17,714 nucleotides of DNA from NCBI GenBank assembly GCA_937974135.1, contig CALJIH010000212.1, positions 1-17,714 on the forward strand, in the 5' to 3' direction. The stretch is from an uncultured Cocleimonas sp. GTDB lineage: Bacteria > Pseudomonadota > Gammaproteobacteria > Thiotrichales > Thiotrichaceae. Made by a program: the position numbers and the translations under genes. Below the pieces are notes generated by a model. It saw only the letters and a list, made by a program, of their open reading frames with translations, searched no databases and had not been told where the DNA came from. Position 1 is the first letter of the stretch. Every line of letters begins with the position of its first letter. This document shows positions 1 through 8,776 of the stretch, piece by piece.

Positions 1-3000
1 TATCTTTGCATCTTTGATGGATTCATCCATCACAAATAAAGAAACGGGAATAGACACTTCTTCATTTGGTCCCAACACACGCGGTAAACTAGTCTGTAGC
101 ATTAAGGGTTGACGCACAAAGATCTCTTGTTGTGCTCTACCATATGATGCAACGTTGTTAATATTATTACCAGCAACTAGCATCACTCGAACGGCACCTA
201 GATAAGGGGGTAATTCAACTTCATGCTCCGCGGTTTCACCAGCCTTTAAATTAAAGGGGCCAAGATATTTAACTACGGGAGGAAAGCGTCTTTTTTTGTT
301 GTCATCATCGTCATTCTCTTCTTCATCGCCACCACCAAGTGCTAACATCCTTTCAAGTTTGCCGCCGTAAGCGCCGACAACATCATCAAACAAATCCCAT
401 GTTTTTACCCCTAAAGCTTCTTTACGGTAAAAATAACGGTGTAAGTTTGGTGTTTTAAATGAGGTTAAACCTAATAGACCTTCATCTACAATAGCCAATG
501 TATAATTCATTGCTTGGCCATTTTCTTCACTGACTTTAACTACTTGTTTAGACTCAGGTTTCCATTCATTGCTTGCTTCGAGTTTGGGAAATAAATAACT
601 CTTTGGGTTACTCACTTTAATGGGAATGATGCCGTATAAACGAATCGGACGATCATTACTTTTACTTTCATGTGGTTGTAATAGGGTCATATGTACATAG
701 ATATTTGGAGCCATTTTCTCAGTAATATCTAATTTGAACTGCACCCGACTATCTTCACCTTCTTGTTTAGCGGCTTGCTCAAACTCTACCCAGCGTTGCT
801 GTAAAATTTCACTTCCGGTTTCAATGGTTAGTAATGCACGACCTTGAGCTGCGGCGGGTAATTGAATTGTTGCAGTCTCGCCTACATTGTATGCAGGCTT
901 ATCTGAAAAAAGATTTAAGCGGCTAGCTGCACCACTGCCTTCTTCCTGGGCGCGTCCCGCCCAGCCTGGCCAATCAATATAAACGGTTTTGCCCGTACAA
1001 TGATTTCCTTGTAAATCACAAGCGCGAATTAAATATCGACCCCATTCAGGGTATTTAATTTGAAATTTCCACTCGCCCGATCCATTGGTAGTATTTACAG
1101 TATCTTGTTGGAGTAACTGTTTGTGTTTGCTATCGGCATATTGTGCCAGTGAATCGGCAGACTTATCCCACCACCATTTCCAATGAACTTTATATAAACT
1201 GACTTGGATTTTATCTAAAGAGATATCTTCGCCTTTAGCATTCAAACTGGCTAAGTTAACGGTATGCATTACATCAGTTAGTAACATGCCGCGGGTAGCA
1301 TCACCTTTGGGTAGTTTTAAACCAACGTAGTTCTCATAAGGGTGATAATCGACGCTATTTCTGCTAATACTGAATGCCCCGCCTTCTTCAAAAACACGCG
1401 AAGTAAATTTGGCTTTCAGCATTCCAGCGGGCTTTCCGTCGACTTTTAGTGCTTTGTTAAAACGTAAGTAGCCGTTTTCATCGAGGCGCCCTTGGAGTAG
1501 CGCCTGATCTTTACTGCGCAAGTTTCTGGCAGGATCGTCAAAGACATAGTCATTATATTTGCCAAAAGTTGTTTTCTTTTTTGCGAACTTGACTGAAATA
1601 TCTGCTTTAAGTTTATTTGCGGTAGCTCCGTGTAACCATTGTGAAAAAAGTGTGCCCTCTATCTCGCCATCAGAGCTATAAAGCACTTCTGTATCTTTTT
1701 CAGCATTGGCTTTATCTTTGAACGATAATTCTAATTTCAGGCGATTTGGTCTAACAGTTTCAACCATTAATGATTTACTAAAAGTGCTGCCTCCAACAAA
1801 AGCTTTGATCAACCAATTACCAGTTTGTGCTTTTTCTGCAGTTTTGAATGTAAATGCATAAAACCCACCAACAGAATCTGTACTGGTTTTTGTTTTCACT
1901 ATTCGGCCTTGAGGGTCGATTAATTTCATCGTAACAGGGTAATTCTCTGGAAGCTTTTCTTCGGTGCTTTTTATAGATTGTTTATTTTGTAATACAAAAG
2001 TCAGAAAAATATTGTCACCAGGCCGCCACACACCACGTTCACCGTAGATGTATCCTTTAATGCCTTTTTTGCTTTTTTCACCACCCACATCAAAGTGGCT
2101 CACTGCTAATGCAGTTTTAGTGTTGAGTTTTAAATACGTTGTATCTTCAAACTTTTTGGCGACCAGTAAAAATGGGGTTTCGTTAAGTTTAATATTGGCA
2201 AAACCAGAACCATCTGAAGTACCTTTAGATAATAATTGCCCTTGGAAATTACGCACTTCAAATTCCGTTCCAGTCAATGGTTTAGCGGTACGTAGATCAG
2301 TCGATATGACCTGCAGGTTTCCTTTAGCATCTTGTTTGGTAATTAAACCGATATTACTTGCGATGAAATTCTGGTGAGAGATTGTATTATTATTACCATA
2401 GGCATAATACGAATCCGAACAAGGGTTGTTGCGCTGCTCCCATTGATAGTTGTAGTCATAATAATTATCTTCAACATAATCACTTATACCATCCCAACCG
2501 CTAGCTTGTTTGACACCGTTGTCTTCCCAGTTTTTAAGGAGCGTTTCACGTTTATCTGGAGCAGGTGTAGAGGCTGGACAATCATAACTTGAATGACGTC
2601 GTTTAATGGATATGGACAAACGCAATAAACCGCCGGGGTGTTCTTTCATCAAGTCAGTAACATTAAATGAATAACGATTCCATTGGTTTGGATCGGCGGG
2701 TTTTAAGGGGATCGTTTTACGCCATAAATAACGGCCACCACGATTGATTTCTGTCGCACTTGAAAGACCATTAATTTGTAAGAATTGTGGGATATTTTCA
2801 GGGTAGATTTTAAATGCAGTAACATCTACGGCATTGACCCCAACAGCATCAAATGGAATATCTAAGATTGCATTAGGCGGTAAAATAGTACCTTTGCCTG
2901 CAAATTTCACCTGTGGCTTAGCATCATTAAAATTCACTTTTTGCTCAATTAAATCAGCTAAGACTTTACTGCCGTGTTTGGCTTTTATGCCTTTATGCAG

Positions 3001-4110
3001 TTTAACCAAATACTCACCCGTTATATTTCGTTTTGGGTAAATATTTATGGTATTGCCTTTAATATTTTTACTGTGTTTAATTTTGGCTAATTCAACCAGT
3101 CCTTTTAAATTTTGATTTCTATCTAATTCATCTGAAAATCGAACTTCAACATAAGGAATGCTCTTTGCTTCATGGATGACTTCGATATTAGTGATTTCAA
3201 AAGCGTTCAAACTAGGGATAGCAATATCCTTTTGTCCCTTAGTTTTTATATTTATTTTTTCGCCATCCCAACTTAATTTGAGCGTACTTTCAAAGCTATC
3301 ACGTTTTATGCCTCGAATAATGAAGTTATGCTCTTTACCATTTTCATCATGTAGCCATTCCACGGGTAATGATTGATCTTGTAAGGACGCTTTCAGGATT
3401 TCTGTTACTGCTTTATCTGGAACACTATCAGAGACTAAGAGCTGTCCTTTCAATAACATTTCTTCAGGTTTATCGGTGATTGATTCTAAACCAAATGTAT
3501 TTATCTGATATTCCAATGGGATGACGTTAAAGGCGAATTGAAACGGTGCCACTTCTGCTGGAACATCTTTGAAGCCTAAGGGTTTGATGCTTACTTTGTA
3601 CGTTGTGCCCGGTGATAATGGCTCCAATGGTTTCCAAATTATTTTTGACTTACTTACAAATACAGGTTTTCCCTTTATTGCAGGGGAAATGAACATGACT
3701 TTGCTGGCATCTTTGCCAACTTTAGTATCGCTAATAACATCTCGATTAAAGTGAATCTGAATGGGGCTTTTTTTAGAAACGATACCTTGTGTATGCCAGC
3801 CACTTAACTTATCCCAATTAAAGGCATTTTGATTAATGCTATCTTGATCATTATCTTGTTGATCAAGATTTTCATCTTTTTTGGTTTCTTCGGCTTGATT
3901 TTCTGTGTTTAAAGTAGATGCTTCAGATGTTGTTTTTTCAGTACTGCTGTCTTTACTATTTTCAAGTGCATCAGAGTTGCTGATACTCGTGCTAGTTTTA
4001 GCAACATCTGATTTATTTTGTTTGTCTTTTTGAGTTGATCCACCACAAGCAGTTAATAGGCTGATTAATAGTAAACTTACTAGCGATTTTGAAACACTCA
4101 TTACAGTCAT
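1..4110 (-). CDS. alpha-2-macroglobulin-like lipoprotein (3' end outside window)
   Basis: An uninterrupted frame of 1370 codons enters from the left edge; the C-terminal part, where a thioester motif (CxEQ) would lie if present, is not visible. The start ATG at 4110 has an AAGG Shine-Dalgarno six bases upstream and an in-frame stop just before it. The N-terminus is a lipoprotein signal ending LLTAC, with the lipid-bearing Cys at residue 22 and Gly at +2, which favours the outer membrane. A low-complexity linker rich in Ser, Thr, Asp, Glu and Gln follows, to about residue 90. Bacterial A2M hallmarks are clear: the MG2 motif YGERGVWRPGD near residues 689-699, the block AIVDEGLLGLTSFKTP near 1204-1219, then FYRKEALGVKTWDLFDD. 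An acidic stretch DEEENDDDD followed by NKKRR (1262-1275) sits where the bait-like loop is expected. Family members are thought to trap proteases at the cell envelope. The long N-terminus makes it larger than E. coli YfhM (about 1650 residues). Confidence 0.93.
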   Translation of the reverse strand, partial: MTVMSVSKSLVSLLLISLLTACGGSTQKDKQNKSDVAKTSTSISNSDALENSKDSSTEKTTSEASTLNTENQAEETKKDENLDQQDNDQDSINQNAFNWDKLSGWHTQGIVSKKSPIQIHFNRDVISDTKVGKDASKVMFISPAIKGKPVFVSKSKIIWKPLEPLSPGTTYKVSIKPLGFKDVPAEVAPFQFAFNVIPLEYQINTFGLESITDKPEEMLLKGQLLVSDSVPDKAVTEILKASLQDQSLPVEWLHDENGKEHNFIIRGIKRDSFESTLKLSWDGEKINIKTKGQKDIAIPSLNAFEITNIEVIHEAKSIPYVEVRFSDELDRNQNLKGLVELAKIKHSKNIKGNTINIYPKRNITGEYLVKLHKGIKAKHGSKVLADLIEQKVNFNDAKPQVKFAGKGTILPPNAILDIPFDAVGVNAVDVTAFKIYPENIPQFLQINGLSSATEINRGGRYLWRKTIPLKPADPNQWNRYSFNVTDLMKEHPGGLLRLSISIKRRHSSYDCPASTPAPDKRETLLKNWEDNGVKQASGWDGISDYVEDNYYDYNYQWEQRNNPCSDSYYAYGNNNTISHQNFIASNIGLITKQDAKGNLQVISTDLRTAKPLTGTEFEVRNFQGQLLSKGTSDGSGFANIKLNETPFLLVAKKFEDTTYLKLNTKTALAVSHFDVGGEKSKKGIKGYIYGERGVWRPGDNIFLTFVLQNKQSIKSTEEKLPENYPVTMKLIDPQGRIVKTKTSTDSVGGFYAFTFKTAEKAQTGNWLIKAFVGGSTFSKSLMVETVRPNRLKLELSFKDKANAEKDTEVLYSSDGEIEGTLFSQWLHGATANKLKADISVKFAKKKTTFGKYNDYVFDDPARNLRSKDQALLQGRLDENGYLRFNKALKVDGKPAGMLKAKFTSRVFEEGGAFSISRNSVDYHPYENYVGLKLPKGDATRGMLLTDVMHTVNLASLNAKGEDISLDKIQVSLYKVHWKWWWDKSADSLAQYADSKHKQLLQQDTVNTTNGSGEWKFQIKYPEWGRYLIRACDLQGNHCTGKTVYIDWPGWAGRAQEEGSGAASRLNLFSDKPAYNVGETATIQLPAAAQGRALLTIETGSEILQQRWVEFEQAAKQEGEDSRVQFKLDITEKMAPNIYVHMTLLQPHESKSNDRPIRLYGIIPIKVSNPKSYLFPKLEASNEWKPESKQVVKVSEENGQAMNYTLAIVDEGLLGLTSFKTPNLHRYFYRKEALGVKTWDLFDDVVGAYGGKLERMLALGGGDEEENDDDDNKKRRFPPVVKYLGPFNLKAGETAEHEVELPPYLGAVRVMLVAGNNINNVASYGRAQQEIFVRQPLMLQTSLPRVLGPNEEVSIPVSLFVMDESIKDAKI

Positions 4111-4275
4111 TGCTACCCTTCAATGTTAATTGCATGTTTGATTTTGTTTAACTATATCAGTTTTGTTGAAACATCCTGTGGAAGATTTTACGTTTAATTT
4201 AAGGAGTTTTTATGCAGAAACTAAAACAGTTAAATATTTCTGTTTAAATAAGCTCTGTAAATAATACTTTAAATG

Positions 4276-4296
4276 AAAACCCCTCAAAAGTAGGGG
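4276..4296 (-). terminator. candidate intrinsic terminator after the M14 peptidase gene
   Basis: On the minus strand a 5-bp stem CCCCT/AGGGG with a 7-base loop (ACTTTTG) is followed by TTTTC. It lies about 45 bases past the stop of the M14 peptidase gene and before the A2M gene. The right half of the stem is the G-run of the dispersed repeat, so this repeat copy appears to double as a terminator arm. The stem is short and the T-run modest. Confidence 0.5.
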
Positions 4297-4301
4297 GGTG
4301 T
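4286..4301 (+). repeat. G-rich dispersed repeat, copy 1
   Basis: AAAAGTAGGGGGGTGT, matching the core shared by the five copies in this window. It lies between the 3' end of the M14 peptidase gene (38 bases away) and the start of the A2M gene. Unlike the other copies it is followed by ATTC rather than CTTTT. The preceding CCCCT lets its G-run form a hairpin. Confidence 0.8.
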
Positions 4302-4339
4302 ATTCAACAAGCTTAACAGAACAGTCTTTTATCATTAAT

Positions 4340-5266
4340 TTAAGCCATATTTTGGTTAATCACATAATCTAAGCCACTACAAACAGCTGCTACTTGAGCT
4401 TGAATACAGATTTCATCATTGATGTTTTCGCTATCTGGGTAAACTTCAGTAGTTGTGCTATAGGTGCAATTTGTCATACCTGTAGCTAAACCTAGTTTTG
4501 AAATTTCATAGTTAATCACGCCTGCTTGCGTCGCTTTTACGCCAATGATCTCTCCGTTTTCATCTGAAGGGGCAATATGAGTAACTTTCTTTACTCCGTT
4601 AATTATTGCTGTTTGAAAATCATTTGCTGGTTTTTCGCTATCACCCACCAAATATAAACCATCAGGAATATCCCAATACGGTTGATGAATATTATCTCGT
4701 GCAGCAAGTGCTGGTCTGAATTCACTATTATCTGTATCAGTAGTTTCATGCAGATCTATATGCACCAAAACATCTAAATTCTGCTGTTTAAGATATTTCA
4801 TCAAAAGCAATGCTTCTTCTGCGTCTCCATCTGCTTTGAACGATCTGTTAGGATCAACACAATATGGATTCCAACGATTGATTGTTTCGTAACCCCATGG
4901 ACTCACACAAGGTGCAACAAGAATATTAAAGTTATGACTGTATTGTTCTGCAGAAGTTTCTAAAAACCGCAAAGCTCCTTGAACACCACTGGTTTCATAC
5001 CCATGCACACCACCTGTTATTAAAACAAATGGGTTTGTAGCTCTCCAGTTTTCGCTTTTTATAATAAATAACGGATAGTTTTGAGGCGAATATGAAAGAG
5101 CGCCATATTGTTCTACATCAAATTTAGTTCTTAAAGCATCTATTTTTGCCAGCACCTCAAGAGTATAAGAACGTTTGATATCTTGCTTTTCTAGCCATTC
5201 TAATTTGTTATTTTGAGTCCACTTTTTATTTGGGCTACCGATTGGATATTGTTGATTTACGGTCAT
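4340..5266 (-). CDS. M14-type zinc metallocarboxypeptidase
   Basis: This 308-residue protein has no signal peptide or membrane segment and is probably cytoplasmic. The M14 zinc-site pattern is visible: HGYE (His88, Glu91) after the strand VLITGGV, Asn140-Arg141 in DPNRSF, which matches the substrate-carboxylate-binding NR pair, His173 in HIDLHETTD as third ligand, and Glu274 in TTEVYP as the likely general base. M14 enzymes remove C-terminal residues or, in the AstE/AspA branch, hydrolyse N-acyl amino acids; the substrate cannot be read from the sequence. The ATG is preceded by a weak GAG ribosome site seven bases upstream. The gene stands alone, with about 230-250 bases of non-coding sequence on each side, and a candidate terminator follows it. 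Assignment to the clan is firm; the specific activity is open. Confidence 0.88.
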   Translation of the reverse strand: MTVNQQYPIGSPNKKWTQNNKLEWLEKQDIKRSYTLEVLAKIDALRTKFDVEQYGALSYSPQNYPLFIIKSENWRATNPFVLITGGVHGYETSGVQGALRFLETSAEQYSHNFNILVAPCVSPWGYETINRWNPYCVDPNRSFKADGDAEEALLLMKYLKQQNLDVLVHIDLHETTDTDNSEFRPALAARDNIHQPYWDIPDGLYLVGDSEKPANDFQTAIINGVKKVTHIAPSDENGEIIGVKATQAGVINYEISKLGLATGMTNCTYSTTTEVYPDSENINDEICIQAQVAAVCSGLDYVINQNMA

Positions 5267-5334
5267 TGGTTTACTCGACTTTAATTTATTGTTTTAAGAT
5301 AACATAAGTTTACCTTTTATCACTTTTCATTATT

Positions 5335-5358
5335 CCCTACATTATTGAATGTATAGGG
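5335..5358. other. imperfect inverted repeat upstream of the M14 gene
   Basis: CCCTACATT, a 4-base spacer, then AATGTATAGGG: nine paired bases with a two-base bulge. It lies 69-92 bases upstream of the M14 start codon. It could be an operator or a weak hairpin; nothing in the sequence decides between these. Confidence 0.35.
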
Positions 5359-5479
5359 TATTCAAAAGAGATATGGTCTAAGATTTTTTATACGTCAAAA
5401 GATAGAATGGGAGCATCTAATAGAGGTGATTACTGTTACGATTTAGCGCGAAGTATCCACAAAGGAACGAGTAGTGCTA

Positions 5480-5499
5480 TAGGTGAAATATCTCACCTA
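5480..5499 (-). terminator. possible hairpin terminator after the esterase gene
   Basis: TAGGTGA and TCACCTA form a perfect 7-bp stem around a 6-base loop, 17 bases past the stop codon of the esterase gene. No T-run follows on the minus strand, so factor-independent termination would be weak; it may instead be an RNA-stabilising 3' hairpin. Confidence 0.35.
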
Positions 5500-5516
5500 A
5501 CAAGAATTATTTGGCT

Positions 5517-6320
5517 TTATAAACTGCTTAATTTGATCTTTGATTTAGCAAATACTCTAGCAAAACGTTTACCTAATTCTAACTGACCACTCGTATTGTA
5601 ATGCAACAAGTCATTACGTTTTTCTAAATCAGATGTCTTGATTAAATGGCAGTTTCGTATGCGTTGTTGTGCTAAATTTTGCGCAGTTTGTACTGCATGT
5701 GTAGCTGGAAATAACGCCAGTGGAGGATTTACTTTTCCCATTAAAAAAGCAACGCTAGGTGCATTTAATTCATGCCTTAATGCACTAACGAAGCTATTCA
5801 AATTATTCGCATATTGTTTAGCTGCAATTGGATACTTCGCATCTTGTTCACCTTGCATCCAGAGTATGCCTGCAAAAATTGAGTTTTCTTCATCAAAGGG
5901 AATTTTAGCTGTTTTGACCAACTTCTTAAATAAAGCACCGGCGCTTGCATTTCTCGTGCTATTTGCTTTTGCTGCGTTCCATTGAGGATGCCAAGCAAAC
6001 ATCGATGTACCACCAACCGCAAATTTTATCAGTTTAATTTTGTTATGAGGATATCGCCTAGCAATTTCATGAGCAAAGCCTATTTCTGGGCCAAAGTGTT
6101 TGAATCTACTTAAACTTGTTTTGTATCCATTAAAATAAAAACTGACATTACTTGGATCGCGACGATAGTGTGCGGACAATTCACTAGTAGTACCTTGTCC
6201 TACCATATTGGACTGTCCTGCTAATAAAAAAACCAACTCTTTTGTTTGAGCAGTTGATGATGCTAACAAGCAAAAAACAAACAAAAGGTTAGAAGATATT
6301 TTCAAAAACAATCTTTGCAT
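5517..6320 (-). CDS. exported SASA/CE6-type SGNH carbohydrate esterase
   Basis: A 267-residue protein with an N-terminal Sec signal (Lys7, hydrophobic 11-21, probable cleavage after SSTA at residue 24), so periplasmic or secreted. It shows the order of blocks of the sialate O-acetylesterase-like (SASA) branch of SGNH hydrolases: LLAGQSNMVG with nucleophile Ser37, the oxyanion glycine in FAVGGTS (103-104), WMQGEQD (154-160), which replaces the usual GxND block in this branch, and a C-terminal Asp237-Leu-Leu-His240 supplying the catalytic Asp and His. Relatives remove acetyl groups from sialic acids or from xylan and other polysaccharides. The polysaccharide substrate cannot be assigned. It is not in an operon: about 250 bases separate it from the M14 gene and 280 from the methyltransferase gene. 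The ribosome site before the ATG is weak. Confidence 0.9.
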   Translation of the reverse strand: MQRLFLKISSNLLFVFCLLASSTAQTKELVFLLAGQSNMVGQGTTSELSAHYRRDPSNVSFYFNGYKTSLSRFKHFGPEIGFAHEIARRYPHNKIKLIKFAVGGTSMFAWHPQWNAAKANSTRNASAGALFKKLVKTAKIPFDEENSIFAGILWMQGEQDAKYPIAAKQYANNLNSFVSALRHELNAPSVAFLMGKVNPPLALFPATHAVQTAQNLAQQRIRNCHLIKTSDLEKRNDLLHYNTSGQLELGKRFARVFAKSKIKLSSL

Positions 6321-6580
6321 GCGTTGATAGGACTCATAATTATTATTGACCTATAACTCAGCATCATATGAGACTGATTTAATCAATATTTTAGGGTTTG
6401 TATAATACAGTAAATAAAGATCAGCTTTTATATAAATTAGTTATGTGAGTCACTATTAAAATATTAGGATTAGATATGTGCGCCTCAAGACTTGGATAAA
6501 CTTAATTTTCCTCTTCTAGCAGCTCAGATGAGTCGGGGTTCAGTAAGACAATAGCTTTAGCAGGCTCGTTAAAACTGCAC

Positions 6581-6607
6581 AAAAGTAGGGGGGTGTCTTT
6601 TTAAACT
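6581..6607 (+). repeat. G-rich dispersed repeat, copy 2
   Basis: AAAAGTAGGGGGGTGTC followed by TTTTTAAACT, identical over 27 bases to copy 4. Its right end overlaps the methyltransferase gene, so that gene's TAA stop (6601-6603, read on the minus strand) lies inside the repeat. Confidence 0.85.
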
Positions 6608-7206
6608 GTTTTCTCAGTATTTTTAATAGCTAAATGAATTGTGTAAGCTGAGCCTTGTTTAATTTTTTTATAATTACCAAATGTTTCTTTAAGGTTACGT
6701 TTCATGTATTGGCGCAGGCCATTTACGGTGACTAAATAGAGTTTTCCATCTGCTTTTAAACGTTCATGTGCATCATGTAGCATTAGCGACATCATTTCTT
6801 TACCGACCTTTGCAGGTACATTGGATGCAATTACGTTAAAGCGTTTGCTTTTGTTTACATGTTGAAAGCCATTGCTAAGCATTGCTGTTGCATTACTAAT
6901 TTTATTTGCTTTGGCATTTTTATTGCTGTATTCAACAGCCATAAAATCCTTATCAACTAATAGGGTTTCACCTTTTGGAGCCAACTTTGCCATGGTTAAA
7001 CCAATTGGCCCATAACCACAACCAAGATCAAGACAATCATCATTGGCTTGTATTTTGATGTACTTCATTAACAGTTTTGTACCTGCATCTATTTCCCGTG
7101 GTGAAAAAATCCCCCAGGTACTGTGATAGCTTAAAGTCTGTTCACAAAGTGTTTCGGTAAACGTAATATCTTGACGATATTCGTCGAGTTGTTTTTTATC
7201 TAACAT
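6601..7206 (-). CDS. class I SAM-dependent methyltransferase, MTS/RsmC-like
   Basis: A 201-residue cytoplasmic protein with a Rossmann-fold methyltransferase core. Motif I is DLGCGYGPIGL (60-70), Asp85 ends the second strand and would contact the ribose of S-adenosylmethionine, and motif IV is SNVPAK (128-133). The layout and length match the MTS domain of RsmC/RlmG-type rRNA guanine-N2 methyltransferases and the single-domain proteins related to them. However, the usual NPP(F/Y) of motif IV reads NVPA, so the target may differ from a guanine base in rRNA. It is the last gene of the purE operon, starting three bases after the stop of the membrane-protein gene, which suggests coupled translation. 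Its stop codon is supplied by a dispersed repeat. The family is sure; the substrate is not. Confidence 0.85.
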   Translation of the reverse strand: MLDKKQLDEYRQDITFTETLCEQTLSYHSTWGIFSPREIDAGTKLLMKYIKIQANDDCLDLGCGYGPIGLTMAKLAPKGETLLVDKDFMAVEYSNKNAKANKISNATAMLSNGFQHVNKSKRFNVIASNVPAKVGKEMMSLMLHDAHERLKADGKLYLVTVNGLRQYMKRNLKETFGNYKKIKQGSAYTIHLAIKNTEKTV

Positions 7207-7209
7207 CTT

Positions 7210-7584
7210 TTAGAAGATTACAGGAACTAAGTGATTACCTACCATCCAAGCATATACAATGGCTGCTAATCCAAGTAACCATAGAATGATTGCCGCTGTT
7301 TTACTTAGACCTTGTTTAAGTGACATTCCCCCGAGTAACGTAAATAAGAATAAGCAGCTGATCTTTGTTATGACAAATCCATCAGTAACAGAGTACCCTT
7401 TCAAGTAGGCGGTATAAATCCCTAGTAAAACTAGAACTAAAACCAAGAAATGAAAAATCGTAGTTAGAATAAAAGAACGGACTTTAGCCGAACTGGCGAG
7501 CATCAAACCACCAAGAATAAAGTAAAAAATAAAGACAAAAATGGCAACGCCTGAATGGGCTTTCGCTAATACTGTTGGATCCAT
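7210..7584 (-). CDS. SirB-like four-helix inner-membrane protein
   Basis: A 124-residue, strongly hydrophobic protein with four predicted membrane segments at about residues 11-30, 38-58, 70-88 and 96-115. The conserved-looking His10 and His45, the ITKISCLFLFTLLGGMSLKQG segment read as a third helix followed by a short basic loop, and the small size resemble the SirB/YchQ family, whose biochemical role is not established. The gene lies 41 bases after purK and three bases before the methyltransferase gene, so it is probably cotranscribed with both. There is no evidence that it works in purine synthesis. The family call is by pattern only, and a generic DUF membrane protein remains possible. 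Confidence 0.7.
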   Translation of the reverse strand: MDPTVLAKAHSGVAIFVFIFYFILGGLMLASSAKVRSFILTTIFHFLVLVLVLLGIYTAYLKGYSVTDGFVITKISCLFLFTLLGGMSLKQGLSKTAAIILWLLGLAAIVYAWMVGNHLVPVIF

Positions 7585-7625
7585 ATGTATTTCTCAAGTC
7601 AAAGATGCACGTTCAAACAGGTTGT

Positions 7626-8774
7626 TTAATCAGCCGATAATTTGTTAAATATGGCTTCAGCTTGTTTTTGTGCATCTGAAGTTGAAGTTGCTAGTGTACA
7701 AAAATGCCCCATTTTACGACCTTTACGGGCTTCTAATTTGCCGTAAAGGTGTAATTTAGTAGAAGTATTTTCTAATAAATTACTCCATTTAGGTTGGATG
7801 TTTTTATCTTTTCCTCCCCATAGGTCGCCCAGCATATTTGTCATAACAACGGGGCTGAGTAAGGTGCTATCGCCAAAAGGTAATCCACAGACCATTCTAA
7901 CTTGTTGTTCAAACTGTGACGTAAGGCAAGCATCAATTGTAAAATGACCACTATTGTGTGTTCTCGGCGCCATCTCATTTACCAATAACTCGCCCTGTTT
8001 ACTGACAAAAAACTCCACTGCTAAAACACCAACATATTCGAGTTTATCTGCAATTCGTTTGGCCGCTGCTTGGGCCGCTTTTATGATGTTTTCGTCAACA
8101 TTAGACGGACATATGCTCTGATACAGAATGCCATCTTTATGAATGTTTTCAGAAACTGGGAAACAATCAGATTCACCCTCTGAATTTCTACCAAGCACTA
8201 CTGATATTTCACACTCAAGATCTATGCGCTGTTCCAGTACACATGCAACCTGTCCAACTTCTTTAAACGCCGTTTCAACTTCATCAGCACTATTGATAGT
8301 ATGTTGACCTTTACCGTCATAACCAAAGCGTGCTGTTTTTAAAATTGATGGAAATGTTAAGTCTTTAACAGCATTGGCAATATCCGAATGAGATTCGATT
8401 ACTCCATAAGGTACGGGTAACAAACCGCAAGAAAGAATAAATTCTTTTTCAATAATACGATCTTGGGCTTTTTCAACGGCATTAGCAGATGGGTGAACAG
8501 GAACAGTCTCCGCCAATTGATTTAAAACATCCGCAGGAATATTTTCGAATTCGGTAGTGATGACATCGCATTGCGTAGACATCTGGGTTAATGCCTCGGC
8601 ATCATCATAGTTAGCAATAATATGTTGATCAGCAAGTTGACCTGCTGGACTTCCAACGTCAGGTTCAAGCACAATAACTTTATAACCCATATTGCGCGCC
8701 GCAATAGTAAACATACGGCCTAATTGACCGCCACCTAACATACCGATTGTTGCACCAGGAAGTATTGCTGACAT
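7626..8774 (-). CDS. purK: N5-carboxyaminoimidazole ribonucleotide synthase
   Basis: PurK uses ATP and bicarbonate to carboxylate aminoimidazole ribonucleotide to N5-CAIR, the step before PurE in de novo purine synthesis. The 382-residue ATP-grasp protein shows the full family layout: GGGQLGRM near the N-terminus (14-21), TTEFENIP (73-80), the ATP-grasp loop KTARFGYDGKGQ (146-157), the metal and nucleotide site NEMAPRTHNSGH (266-277), and the C-terminal block KLHLYGK with GRKMGH (352-357). The length is normal (E. coli PurK has 355). It starts two bases after the purE stop codon with only a weak ribosome site, so translation is probably coupled to purE. All key residues appear intact. Confidence 0.98.
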   Translation of the reverse strand: MSAILPGATIGMLGGGQLGRMFTIAARNMGYKVIVLEPDVGSPAGQLADQHIIANYDDAEALTQMSTQCDVITTEFENIPADVLNQLAETVPVHPSANAVEKAQDRIIEKEFILSCGLLPVPYGVIESHSDIANAVKDLTFPSILKTARFGYDGKGQHTINSADEVETAFKEVGQVACVLEQRIDLECEISVVLGRNSEGESDCFPVSENIHKDGILYQSICPSNVDENIIKAAQAAAKRIADKLEYVGVLAVEFFVSKQGELLVNEMAPRTHNSGHFTIDACLTSQFEQQVRMVCGLPFGDSTLLSPVVMTNMLGDLWGGKDKNIQPKWSNLLENTSTKLHLYGKLEARKGRKMGHFCTLATSTSDAQKQAEAIFNKLSAD

Positions 8775-8776
8775 CT

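Noticed and set aside
2048..3754. Several plus-strand open frames of 61-109 codons
   Set aside because: They lie opposite the continuous A2M frame, whose protein carries recognisable family motifs throughout; the antisense frames show no domain, signal or ribosome site.
5638..6022. A plus-strand 115-codon frame and a minus-strand 74-codon frame within the esterase gene
   Set aside because: The SGNH blocks of the esterase run through this stretch in the other frame, so both are shadows.
6321..6480. Promoter of the esterase gene, including the TGTATAATACA inverted repeat
   Set aside because: No -10/-35 pair with acceptable spacing could be supported; the small AT-rich palindrome alone is not convincing.
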